Part shown: one piece after another, positions 1 to 7,068 of the stretch
How the letters are laid out: the number at the start of each line of letters is the position of its first letter
Position numbering within the stretch: the stretch's first letter is position 1
From: CBDHDJ01 sp965261645
GTDB taxonomy: Bacteria > Pseudomonadota > Alphaproteobacteria > SHVV01
Reading direction: 5' to 3'
DNA length: 64,000 nt
NCBI GenBank assembly: GCA_965261645.1
Contig: CBDHDJ010000001.1
Location: 248,001 to 312,000 of the forward strand
Notes under the pieces: generated by a model
What the model was told of the DNA's origin: nothing
What the model saw: the letters and a program-made list of their open reading frames with translations, nothing else
Database searches by the model: none
Position numbers and translations under genes: made by a program

Positions 1-124
1 CGCGCAGGCCCGACACCACGATCCGGATCTTCTCCTCAGCCGTATACTGCTTGCGTGTCTTGCGGCGAATATCCCGAACCGTTCCATCCGCCGGGTCGTT
101 CTTGCTCATTGATTTCTGTCTCAT
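1..124 (-). CDS. IS3-family transposase orfA, 5' part (partial)
   Basis: This is the first 41 codons of the IS3-family orfA, a small helix-turn-helix protein that acts with orfB in transposition. It begins at 124, or at a second Met five codons later, and runs off the left edge. The sequence is identical to the start of orfA at 51820-52194. It reads through MSKNDPADGTVRDI into a basic stretch and the start of the HTH segment. Nothing can be said about whether the missing part is intact. Confidence 0.75.
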   Translation of the reverse strand, partial: MRQKSMSKNDPADGTVRDIRRKTRKQYTAEEKIRIVVSGLR

Positions 125-211
125 CTTCGTTCCCTTCGGTCACTACGATGAGACAGAAATCCTCCGGTATGCAATTACCTCAATTTGTCCCAAAGGCGCT
201 GACGTCAGACA
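1..211 (-). mobile_element. IS3-family element, one end only (continues beyond window start)
   Basis: These 211 bases are identical to 52071-52281, the orfA-proximal end of the complete IS3-family copy at 50770-52281. The element ends on the minus strand with TGTCTGACGTCAGCGCC, and similarity to the other copy stops at 211-212. The end lies exactly after codon 50 of a Rieske dioxygenase gene, so the insertion broke that gene. The rest of the element is outside the window. The terminal bases agree between the two copies, so this boundary is firm. Confidence 0.9.
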
Positions 212-361
212 CTCCTTGAGGAAGATCTCTTTGGTCTCCCTCGCCAGGATGTCATCGGAGTAATAGTAGTAGGCTGGCAGGCTCTCGGCGAGCTCCAGGG
301 GGCGGAGGAGGCGCCCGAAATCGTCCCGAATCTCCTCAGTGGTCTTGGTCTCTAGTGCCAT
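212..361 (-). pseudogene. Rieske-type dioxygenase alpha subunit, N-terminal remnant cut by IS3
   Basis: Exactly 50 codons remain before the IS3 terminus at 211. The residues LPAYYYYSDDIL, followed by an acidic/basic helix ending EIFLKE, match the extreme N-terminus of ring-hydroxylating dioxygenase large subunits, just upstream of the Rieske domain. No Rieske cysteines or iron ligands are present in what is left. A different dioxygenase alpha subunit lies at 2398-3672 and a third scrap at 3785-3880, so the area once held a catabolic cluster. The family call rests on a short stretch and is inferred. Confidence 0.55.
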
Positions 362-725
362 TGGATGATTCCATTAGCTCGCCGCTGAGAAGCTACGGTC
401 GAGATCTGACTTTTCCGTCAAGAATCCTATCACGGAGACAATCCGGTGGAAACCAATGCGGCAACAGCGCTGACCCAGGGCATGTTTGAAGAGCTCAAGA
501 CCAACCCCGAGGTTGGACGCTCCGGGGAGGCTGAGTGTCTGGCAATCGAGCATATGGTTTCGTCACGAACATCCGCATTGGGTCAGAAGCAGCCGGTCCG
601 TGACGGCCTAGCGTAGGTCCGCCTATAGCCAGGAGCGGACGCTCTTCTCAGCGTGCTGGACACCGAGAGCATCAAGACCTGGATTCGGGACGACCCTCTC
701 GCTCCACGGGACTGGAAGCCGATTT
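362..725. other. Gene-free stretch with short remnants
   Basis: I see no intact gene here. The stretch contains a possible CHAT-domain scrap on the plus strand at 422-538. Around 571-593 it contains a segment (ATCCGCATTGGGTCAGAAG) that resembles a dispersed sequence common in alphaproteobacterial intergenic DNA. The remaining bases show stop codons in all frames. Confidence 0.5.
422..538 (+). pseudogene. Possible CHAT-domain protein remnant
   Basis: One plus-strand frame reads NPVETNAATALTQGMFEEL and then KTNPEVGRSGEAE. This resembles the part of CHAT (caspase-like) domains where a Val/Ala-rich segment is followed by a helix and by a GRAEALRRAM-type motif. There is no start codon, and the similarity ends before the catalytic regions can be judged. 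It would be a decayed fragment of a larger protein. The resemblance is recalled from the family pattern only. Confidence 0.3.
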
Positions 726-920
726 TCAAGTTTGAGTGACCGGGAGAACCACCGCCTGGATACCAGCCATTGCGCGCGCTGGCGTAAACCGCATCTCGAT
801 GGGCCAGACCCCGAAGTGCCACAAGGCATCGATCACGGCGTCGGCGTTTGCCGATGGCGCTCCAATCGTTCCGCTCTCACCAGCGCCCTTGACCCCGAGC
901 GGATTATCGGGGGCTGGCGT
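726..920 (-). pseudogene. CoxL/xanthine dehydrogenase-type molybdenum subunit, C-terminal remnant
   Basis: The minus strand reads PDNPLGVKGAGESGTIGAP and then a helix to a TGA at 726-728. This is the hallmark C-terminal segment of the large, molybdopterin-binding subunit of CO dehydrogenase/aldehyde oxidase-type hydroxylases (GVKGxGExGxIG). The upstream part is separated by the IS256 element at 921-2301. Removing the IS and one copy of its target duplication restores the frame, adding LTGIETPA from 2302-2331. Only about 70 residues of a roughly 780-residue protein survive, so it is a dead fragment. Confidence 0.7.
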
Positions 921-2301
921 GAGCTATTGTCAAAAGTTGGTGACGCAGGTTTCAGGCGGCGCGTTCGGTTAGCTTTTCTCCGTCCTTGAATTTGACGCCT
1001 TGAATGATGTCGGCGATCTGGTTCGAGCCGTCCAGGCGACGCCACTTCTTGCTGGCCGACTGGCACAGCTTGAAGACCATGGTGAGCGCCGTCATGCGGC
1101 TGAGGCAGCCCTTGGTCTTGGTGGTCCTGAGGCGCACGGTCGCAAAGGTGCTTTCGATGGGATTGGTGGTGCGAATGTGCTTCCAGTGCTCGGCCGGGAA
1201 GTCGTAGAAGGCGAGCAACACGTCGCGGTCCTTGGCCAGGCAGGCCACCGCTTTGTCGTACTTGGGGCCATAGGCCTCGAGGAAGAAGTCGAAGGCCTTC
1301 TCGGCCACCGCGCGGGTCTCGGCCATCCAGATGTCCTGTAGGTGCTGCTTGGCGCGTGGCTGGACGGACTTCGGGAGCTTGTTGAGCACGTTGGCGGTCT
1401 TGTGCACCCAACAGCGCTGCTCGCGCGTCGTCCCGTAGACCTCGCGCAAGGCTTTCCAGAAACCGAGCGCCCCGTCGCCGGTGGCCAGCTCGGGCGCAAT
1501 CGCCAGGCCGCGGCGCTTGAGATCGAGCAGCACTTCGCGCCAGGACTGGGCGCTCTCCCGGTAGCCGTCGGCGATCGCCAGCAGCTCCTTGCGGCCCAGC
1601 TCGTCGGCACCGATGATCACGCACATGCATTGCTTGTCATGGTCGAGCCGTGGTGAGAAGTAGACGCCCTCGGCCCAGAAGTAGACATAACGCTTGGCCG
1701 AGAGATCGCGCCGTTGCCAATGCTCCAGCTCGCCTTGCCAGACCTCCTTGAGGCGGGCAATGGTCGAGGCCGAGAGCCCCGGCGCCTCGGGCCCCAAGAG
1801 CGCCGCAAGCGCCGCGCAGAAATCGCCCGTGGAGATGCCCTTCAGATAAAGCCAGGGCAGGAGTTCCTCGATCGACTTGGCGCGCCTGAGATAGGGAGGC
1901 AAGATCCGTGAGGTGAAGCGAACCCGCGGCCCCGTCTCGCCGGCGCCTCGGTCGCGCACCCTGGGACAGCGCACCGCAACCGGACCAATGCCGGTCTGGA
2001 TCTCGCGCTCCGGCAAATGCCCGTGGCGTACGATCCGACGGCGGCCGGCCGAGTCCGTCAGATGCGCATACGCCTCGACAAAACCGGCAACTTCCGCCGC
2101 CACCGCTTGCCCAAGTAAACGCCGCGCACCAAGACGCAAAACCTCCGTCAGCGGATCGTCCTCAAATGATCCAGGTTGGCGAAGCTGGACGACTGTATCC
2201 TCTCTCATGGCGTATCCCTCCTTCGTGGAAAATGGCGACTCCAACATCGCCAGGATACGCCGCCCTCATCTCATCCCATCACCAACTTTCGGGTATAGCT
2301 C
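921..2301 (-). mobile_element. IS256-family insertion sequence with 9-bp target duplication
   Basis: The element is 1381 bp. It is flanked by a perfect direct repeat GGCTGGCGT at 912-920 and 2302-2310. Its imperfect terminal inverted repeats begin GAGCTAT and share AAAGTTGGTGA (933-943 and 2279-2289). It carries one transposase gene on the minus strand. The termini are related to those of a second IS256-family element at 61012-62403 (GAGTTATGCCCG and GAGCTATGGCCG), but the two transposases differ clearly. The intact target duplication shows a simple insertion with no later rearrangement at this site. Confidence 0.92.
952..2208 (-). CDS. IS256-family (mutator-type) transposase
   Basis: The product of 418 residues has the full IS256 architecture. 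An N-terminal DNA-binding part precedes a catalytic core with the segments RYVYFWAEGVYFS, ATGDGALGFWKAL and RCWVHKTANVLNKLP, and then SIESTFATVR-like residues near the end. I chose the ATG at 2208 because AAGGAGG lies 7 bases upstream. A longer frame reaches 2247. In the position where the relative at 61043-62305 has WADGIY, with the presumed first catalytic Asp, this protein has WAEGVY. The Asp to Glu change may lower activity, although the perfect target duplication shows that the element did move. Confidence 0.93.
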   Translation of the reverse strand: MREDTVVQLRQPGSFEDDPLTEVLRLGARRLLGQAVAAEVAGFVEAYAHLTDSAGRRRIVRHGHLPEREIQTGIGPVAVRCPRVRDRGAGETGPRVRFTSRILPPYLRRAKSIEELLPWLYLKGISTGDFCAALAALLGPEAPGLSASTIARLKEVWQGELEHWQRRDLSAKRYVYFWAEGVYFSPRLDHDKQCMCVIIGADELGRKELLAIADGYRESAQSWREVLLDLKRRGLAIAPELATGDGALGFWKALREVYGTTREQRCWVHKTANVLNKLPKSVQPRAKQHLQDIWMAETRAVAEKAFDFFLEAYGPKYDKAVACLAKDRDVLLAFYDFPAEHWKHIRTTNPIESTFATVRLRTTKTKGCLSRMTALTMVFKLCQSASKKWRRLDGSNQIADIIQGVKFKDGEKLTERAA

Positions 2302-2331
2302 GGCTGGCGTCTCGATGCCCGTGAGCCATCC

Positions 2332-2416
2332 TGTGCTTCGGCCGGTCGACGTCCAGGCACTGCACGTAGTCGTAGAAGTAGTTCTTGATTTCGTCGTCTA
2401 TTTTTCTGGCGGCCAC
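2332..2416 (-). pseudogene. Ring-hydroxylating dioxygenase beta subunit, N-terminal remnant
   Basis: A GTG at 2416, with GGAGGG about 9 bases upstream, opens a frame that overlaps the end of the alpha-subunit gene by 19 bases. It reads MAARKIDDEIKNYFYDYVQC and then LDVDR. The pattern of an acidic start, an FLYDYV-like core and a D-x-D-R resembles the first helix of small (beta) subunits of Rieske dioxygenases, which normally follow alpha genes. After roughly 25-28 residues the sequence turns into the CoxL-type remnant. The gene was therefore truncated by a recombination that predates the IS256 insertion at 2301. Confidence 0.5.
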
Positions 2417-3672
2417 GGCAGTCCACCCTCCACTGGAAACTCCATCAAATGGCAATAAAAACGCCAGAACCCGCGGATTGGCACTTCAGTGTTCACCTGG
2501 TCCTGATCGCCGATCGGCCCGTCGCCGCCCATCCTGATGACAGAGAAGCCGTCGCGGTAGCCGGTCACCGCGCGCTGCCCGAGCACGCCTGACTCACCGT
2601 CTTCCATCGAAATCAAGCCGCCCGGGCCCAGCATGTTGGACTGCTTCATGCGCATCGCGCGAAGCTCGGCGTCATCGTCCTGATAGCCGAAGACGGTCCA
2701 ATAAAGCTCGAACTCATCCGGGCCCTTGGGGCGGATGTGACGCGTCGCCAAGGTGTTGGACAGGCGCTGGAATAACACGCTGGGGAATATCGACATCAAG
2801 TTGATGGCGCGGCGATTGCCCTCCTCGTCACGGAAATCCACCACGCTCGGATCCTCGAGCTTGAATGATTCGTCATAAATGCCGATCTTTCCATAGCCCC
2901 CCTCGATCGTGCTGGCATCGTCGCTGTCAAAGATGCTGTAGCTGATGATGTTGCGGCGGAACTTGTCCATCACCTGGCCGCCTTCCTGGGTGTTGCGGAA
3001 AATGCCGAAGGTGGTCTGGAACTGGTGCAGGAGCCCGGCGTGATAATTATCGTTGATGTTCTCGTAGTAGAATTTCCAGTTGGACGGCATGCGCTGGCGC
3101 ATATAGCCCAGAATCTCGACCGGCTTGCAGAACAGCTTATCCAAGAAGCTCCGCATCGGTGCGTCGAGATACTCTTCGAGAGGCTCCAGATCGAAGTGCA
3201 TCGAGCCGAAGATCACGCCCCTGTAGGACGCGATATTGATCTTGGTAAGCCCGTGGTCAGCCTTGTCGAAATCGTCCGGCATGCCGCCCTCGCCGTTCAT
3301 GCCGCGCTCGAACGGAACGCCGATGAGGTTGCCCTTCAAGTCGTAGCACCAGTGGTGATAGATGCAGGTAAAGTCTTTGGCGTTGCCGTCCATGTTGCGG
3401 ACGACCGTTGTGCCGCGATGGGCGCAGCGGTTGATCCAGCCGTGGATTTCACCATCATCGGCGCGGGTAAGGACGACGCCGGTGTTGCCGAGAAACGTGG
3501 TGACGTAATCGCCCGACTGAGCGAGCTCGGCCTCGAGCGCGAGGTAGCACCACACCGGCCCATGGAACACGTTCGTCTGTTCCCGGTCGAACACCTCCTG
3601 ATCCACAAATACGTGGAACGGCACGCGGCTGAAATCCTGCTTCGGCCACGTCACTGCATCTGGATTGGCCAT
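2398..3672 (-). CDS. Aromatic ring-hydroxylating dioxygenase, alpha (large) subunit
   Basis: The 424-residue product is a normal-length Rieske non-haem iron oxygenase large subunit. The Rieske cluster ligands are visible as CAHRG and, 17 residues later, CIYHHWC. The mononuclear iron site is visible as NDNYHAGLLH (Asn/Asp plus two His). Such enzymes use electrons from a ferredoxin/reductase to dihydroxylate aromatic rings; the substrate cannot be read here. The ATG at 3672 has AAAGGG 6 bases upstream and is preferred over an upstream start at 3705. The partner beta subunit is only a stub, and no ferredoxin or reductase lies nearby, so activity depends on partners elsewhere or is lost. Confidence 0.9.
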   Translation of the reverse strand: MANPDAVTWPKQDFSRVPFHVFVDQEVFDREQTNVFHGPVWCYLALEAELAQSGDYVTTFLGNTGVVLTRADDGEIHGWINRCAHRGTTVVRNMDGNAKDFTCIYHHWCYDLKGNLIGVPFERGMNGEGGMPDDFDKADHGLTKINIASYRGVIFGSMHFDLEPLEEYLDAPMRSFLDKLFCKPVEILGYMRQRMPSNWKFYYENINDNYHAGLLHQFQTTFGIFRNTQEGGQVMDKFRRNIISYSIFDSDDASTIEGGYGKIGIYDESFKLEDPSVVDFRDEEGNRRAINLMSIFPSVLFQRLSNTLATRHIRPKGPDEFELYWTVFGYQDDDAELRAMRMKQSNMLGPGGLISMEDGESGVLGQRAVTGYRDGFSVIRMGGDGPIGDQDQVNTEVPIRGFWRFYCHLMEFPVEGGLPWPPEK

Positions 3673-3784
3673 ATCGATCCCTTTCGTCGTGGCACGGTCC
3701 CGCAAATGCCGCGGTTTTCGCTGATTTCAGGGCGTTATGGTAGTGAGTTCACCAGCCCTGTACAATACGAGGACAAGGCGCCCG

Positions 3785-3880
3785 TGGTTCACGCACCACC
3801 ATCGTGCCACAGTGGGCGCAGCGGTTGACCCAGGCATGGATCGAGCCGTCCTCGGCCCGATTCACCATGACCGTGTATCG
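3785..3880 (-). pseudogene. Rieske-domain remnant of another dioxygenase
   Basis: The minus strand reads YTVMVNRAEDGSIHAWVNRC and then AHCGTMVVRE. This parallels the intact neighbour (VVLTRADDGEIHGWINRC, AHRGTTVVR), so it is the first half of a Rieske motif from a paralogous alpha subunit. The usual Arg after the His is replaced by Cys. No start codon or downstream half is present. It is the third dioxygenase trace within 3.9 kb. Confidence 0.6.
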
Positions 3881-4140
3881 CCGACATAAGTGACGAGCAT
3901 CGCCGCTGACGTCTGCTTTGGGTCAAAGGCGGACTCAAACACCAACCCCGAACTATGTCCGATTTGCGGGGTCGAGCGGACATTGCCGCGCCGAATGTCT
4001 GCTGCTCGCCAGAAAGCGGTCGATATTCGCTCCTCAGGCCGAGATCGACCACACGGGCACGCTCAGGAACCCGATCCGCGCGATTTCCTCGTCTCCACCC
4101 TGGGATCCGGGGCTCGTGGAAGGCGCTCGCTCCGCCTAAC
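3881..4140. repeat. Intergenic stretch resembling a dispersed alphaproteobacterial repeat
   Basis: No gene is supported. The stretch holds GTCTGCTTTGGGTCAAAGG near 3909-3930. In one frame it reads DVCFGSKAD, a string often seen in spurious short proteins predicted from dispersed repeats in Bradyrhizobium-like genomes. A weaker relative is at 571-593. I infer a repeat remnant from that resemblance only; the window does not hold enough copies to prove it. Confidence 0.3.
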
Positions 4141-5238
4141 CTAGTGGATTGATTTCAACGTTTGGAACCCTCGGTTTCGTGCGGCGATGATGTCATCGGG
4201 ATGTGCTTTCCAGATGAATGGTTGTGGGTTGGCGGCATTGTATTCACGGACGAAGCGATTGATGGCGGCCTGGAGATCGACGAGGGAATGGAAGATAGCG
4301 TGCTTGAGCCTGCGCCGCGTGAGTTTGGCAAAGAAGCCCTCGACGGCATTGAGCCACGAACACGAGGTTGGCGTGAAGTGGAAAGTCCAGCGTGGATGAC
4401 GGTCGAGCCAGGCGCTGACCTTGTCCTTCTTGTGCGCCGCGTAATTGTCGAGGATCACGTGGATGGCCTTGTCCGCCGGCACCTCGCGCTCGATGCGGTT
4501 GAGGAAGCGGATGAACTCCTGATGGCGGTGGCGCTGCATGTTCTGCCCGATGACCGTTCCATCCAGAATGTTGAGCGCCGCGAACAGCGTGGTCGTGCCG
4601 TGGCGTTTGTAGTCATGGGTCATGGTGCCGGCGCGGCCCTTCTTCATCGGCAGGCCGGGCTGGGTGCGGTCGAGTGCTTGGATCTGCGACTTCTCGTCGA
4701 TCGACAGCACCACCGCATGGGCCGGTGGATCGACATACAAGCCGACGATATCGGCGAGCTTCTCGGCGAAGGCCGGGTCGTTCGAGAGCTTGAAGTTCCG
4801 CCAGCGGTGCGGGCTGAGGCCGTGGGCTTTCCAGATCGCCTGCACCGTCGACGCGGCGACGCCGGCCGCCTTGGCCATCGCGCGCAGCGTCCAGTGGGTT
4901 GCCTCGTGCGGCGGCGGTTGCTGCGTCTGACGGACGATCCAGGCGACGCGATCAGGCGCGATCGGCGCCTTGCCCGGCGGGCGGGACTTGTCGCGAAGCA
5001 GGCCGCCGACGCCCTCGTGCATGAAGCGCTCCTGCCAGCGCCACACGCAGGTCTTGGACTTGTCGGTCTCGCCCATGATCGCCGAGGTACCCAGACCCGC
5101 GCCGCTCAGAAGGACAATACGCGCCCGCCAGACGTGCTTCTGCGGGCTCTTGGGGTCCGCGACGATCGCGCGCAATCGCTGACCGTCGCCGGCCGATACA
5201 GTGAAGGAGATTCCGCCGCGCATGTGCCAGACTCGCAT
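4141..5238 (-). CDS. IS630-family transposase
   Basis: This is a transposase of about 365 residues in one uninterrupted frame. The N-terminal third has paired helix-turn-helix segments (ARIVLLSGAGLGTSAIMG and TLRAMAKAAGVAASTVQAIW). The catalytic DDE core shows VVLSIDEKSQIQALDR, then VILDNYAAHKK, then SWLNAVEGFFAKLT. The ATG at 5238 is the best start; a TTG codon lies four codons earlier. Unlike the other two IS630 copies in this window, it needs no frameshift. Its stop codon is formed within the terminal inverted repeat. Confidence 0.93.
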   Translation of the reverse strand: MRVWHMRGGISFTVSAGDGQRLRAIVADPKSPQKHVWRARIVLLSGAGLGTSAIMGETDKSKTCVWRWQERFMHEGVGGLLRDKSRPPGKAPIAPDRVAWIVRQTQQPPPHEATHWTLRAMAKAAGVAASTVQAIWKAHGLSPHRWRNFKLSNDPAFAEKLADIVGLYVDPPAHAVVLSIDEKSQIQALDRTQPGLPMKKGRAGTMTHDYKRHGTTTLFAALNILDGTVIGQNMQRHRHQEFIRFLNRIEREVPADKAIHVILDNYAAHKKDKVSAWLDRHPRWTFHFTPTSCSWLNAVEGFFAKLTRRRLKHAIFHSLVDLQAAINRFVREYNAANPQPFIWKAHPDDIIAARNRGFQTLKSIH

Positions 5239-5294
5239 GCCACGGCACAATACTGAATCCCAAATCGGACTCTTTCGATCCGATCAATCCACTA
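4142..5294 (-). mobile_element. IS630-family insertion sequence (first copy)
   Basis: The element of about 1.15 kb has perfect terminal inverted repeats GTGGATTGAT, each preceded by the TA dinucleotide that IS630 elements duplicate (TA at 4142-4143 and 5293-5294). A single transposase gene fills it on the minus strand, and its TAG stop lies in the left TA/terminus. It sits between the dispersed-repeat stretch and the 3' end of the thiSG gene. No gene is visibly interrupted. Confidence 0.92.
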
Positions 5295-5337
5295 GACCGC
5301 TAAAAACGCGGTGTGGTGTGAGCTTGGGCGGGCAACG

Positions 5338-6339
5338 CTAAATCAGTCCGGCGAGCGGCGACGAGGGATCGGCGTAGGTCTTTTTCGCCATGCGGCCGGC
5401 GAGATAGGCGAGACGCCCGGCGCTGACCGCCTCCTTCATCGCGGCGGCCATCAACACCGGATCCTTCGCCTCGGCGATCGCGGTGTTCATCAGGACCCCA
5501 TCACAACCGAGCTCCATCGCAATCGTGGCGTCCGAGGCCGTGCCGACGCCGGCGTCCACAATCACCGGCACTTGGGCCTGCTCGACGATGAGGCGGATAT
5601 TGACCGGGTTCTGGATGCCGAGGCCCGAGCCGATCGGCGCGGCGAGCGGCATGATGGCGCAGCAGCCGAGCTCCTCGAGCCGCTTGGCCATGATCGGATC
5701 GTCGGTGCAATAGACCATGACCTCGAAGCCTTCCTCGATCAGGCGCTCGGCGGCGGCCAGCGTCTCCACCATATGGGGGAACAGCGTCCGCTCGTCACCC
5801 AGCACCTCGAGCTTGACCAGGTTCCAGCCCCCCGCCTCGCGAGCGAGGCGTAATGTGCGAAGGGCCTCGTCCGCGGAGTAGCAGCCGGCCGTGTTGGGCA
5901 GGTACGTGTAACGTTTGGGATCGAGGTAATCGATCAGCATGGGCTGACCGGGCTCGGCGATGTTGACGCGGCGCACGGCCACCGTCACGATCTCGGCGCC
6001 CGCAGCTTCGACGGCGTCCCGCGTCTGCTCGAAATCCTTGTACTTGCCCGTCCCGACGATGAGCCGCGAGGCGTAACGCCGGCCCGCGACGATCAGCGCA
6101 TCGTCGTCGGACGTGGCCTCCGCCGCTTCGCTACCGCCACCGATGAAATGGACGATCTCGAGGCTGTCGCCATCGCCGAGCTGGGTCTCGGGATAGGCCG
6201 AGCGCGGCACGATCTCGAGATTGCGCTCAAGGGCGATCTTGCGCGCATCGAGACCGAGATGCTCGATCAAGTCGAGGAGCGTCATGGCCTCGGCAACCTC
6301 ACGCGGCTCGCCGTTGATTTCTATACGCATACTCTTCAT
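5338..6339 (-). CDS. thiG: Sulfur carrier ThiS fused to thiazole synthase ThiG
   Basis: One frame of 333 residues joins ThiS (about residues 4-70, ending in the Gly-Gly motif HFIGGG) to full-length ThiG (about 80-333). ThiG makes the thiazole phosphate of thiamine from deoxyxylulose phosphate, dehydroglycine and the ThiS thiocarboxylate. ThiG signatures include GTGKYKD with the Schiff-base Lys region, VYCTDDP and a GVGTASDA phosphate loop. AAAGGTG precedes either the first ATG or a second ATG at 6330, which is a plausible alternative start. The Gly-Gly is internal, so either cleavage or an in-cis mechanism is needed for thiocarboxylate formation. No other thi gene is adjacent. Confidence 0.93.
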   Translation of the reverse strand: MKSMRIEINGEPREVAEAMTLLDLIEHLGLDARKIALERNLEIVPRSAYPETQLGDGDSLEIVHFIGGGSEAAEATSDDDALIVAGRRYASRLIVGTGKYKDFEQTRDAVEAAGAEIVTVAVRRVNIAEPGQPMLIDYLDPKRYTYLPNTAGCYSADEALRTLRLAREAGGWNLVKLEVLGDERTLFPHMVETLAAAERLIEEGFEVMVYCTDDPIMAKRLEELGCCAIMPLAAPIGSGLGIQNPVNIRLIVEQAQVPVIVDAGVGTASDATIAMELGCDGVLMNTAIAEAKDPVLMAAAMKEAVSAGRLAYLAGRMAKKTYADPSSPLAGLI

Positions 6340-6548
6340 TCACCTTTGGGGCTCGCGCCGCAGGGAGGATCGCTCCTCGTGCGGCCGCCGATCATTGTTG
6401 TCAAAAGTATGGGGCCGATCGGGTGCTCTTTCAACACAGCGCGCGCACGCCCTGCCACCGCCACCGGGACTCCTCATTGCAGAAGCGGGGGCCATGTTAT
6501 ATCCCTGTTCACCCGTCAGCCAAGGGACCGAACGCCGCCGCCATCGTC

Positions 6549-6992
6549 ATGTCGCCTCTTATTCTCATTCTCAACGGACCGAACCTCAACATCCTGGGAT
6601 CGCGCGAGCCCGAGATTTACGGGCGGGCGACGCTCGAGGACATTCGCGCCGCCAGCGAAGCAAGCGGCGAAGCTCTCGGCCTGACGGTCGACTTTCGCCA
6701 AAGCAATAGCGAAGGCGAGCTCATCGATTGGATCCAGGGCGCGCCCTCGACCGCTGCCGGGATCATCATCAATGCCGGCGCTTACACCCACACCTCGGTG
6801 GCGCTGCTCGACGCACTGCGCGGCATCGGGCTGCCCATCATCGAGGTGCATTTGTCCAACATATTCCGGCGCGAGGCCTATCGTCAGCACTCTTTCGTCA
6901 GCGAGGTCGCGAACGGCCTCGTCTGCGGGTTCGGCGGTCAGGGTTACGAGCTGGCGCTCGAGGCCATGGCCGCGCTGATCAAGGACCGCTAG
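6549..6992 (+). CDS. aroQ: 3-dehydroquinate dehydratase, type II
   Basis: This enzyme removes water from 3-dehydroquinate in the shikimate pathway. The 147-residue product has the type II signatures ILNGPNLNILGSREPEIYG (with the catalytic Tyr), INAGAYTHTSVALLDAL and EVHLSNIFRREAYRQHSF (with the catalytic His). I chose the ATG at 6549 because the conserved N-terminus starts four residues later; the open frame goes back to 6423. In many alphaproteobacteria aroQ is followed by accB and accC. Here the next gene is aat, with only 76 bases between. Confidence 0.95.
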   Translation: MSPLILILNGPNLNILGSREPEIYGRATLEDIRAASEASGEALGLTVDFRQSNSEGELIDWIQGAPSTAAGIIINAGAYTHTSVALLDALRGIGLPIIEVHLSNIFRREAYRQHSFVSEVANGLVCGFGGQGYELALEAMAALIKDR

Positions 6993-7068
6993 GCGGACCT
7001 TCGGCGCTTGCGCCTGGGGGCCGTTGTAAAATTCACCACAGAACGCGATCGCGGCCGTTCGGACCCGG

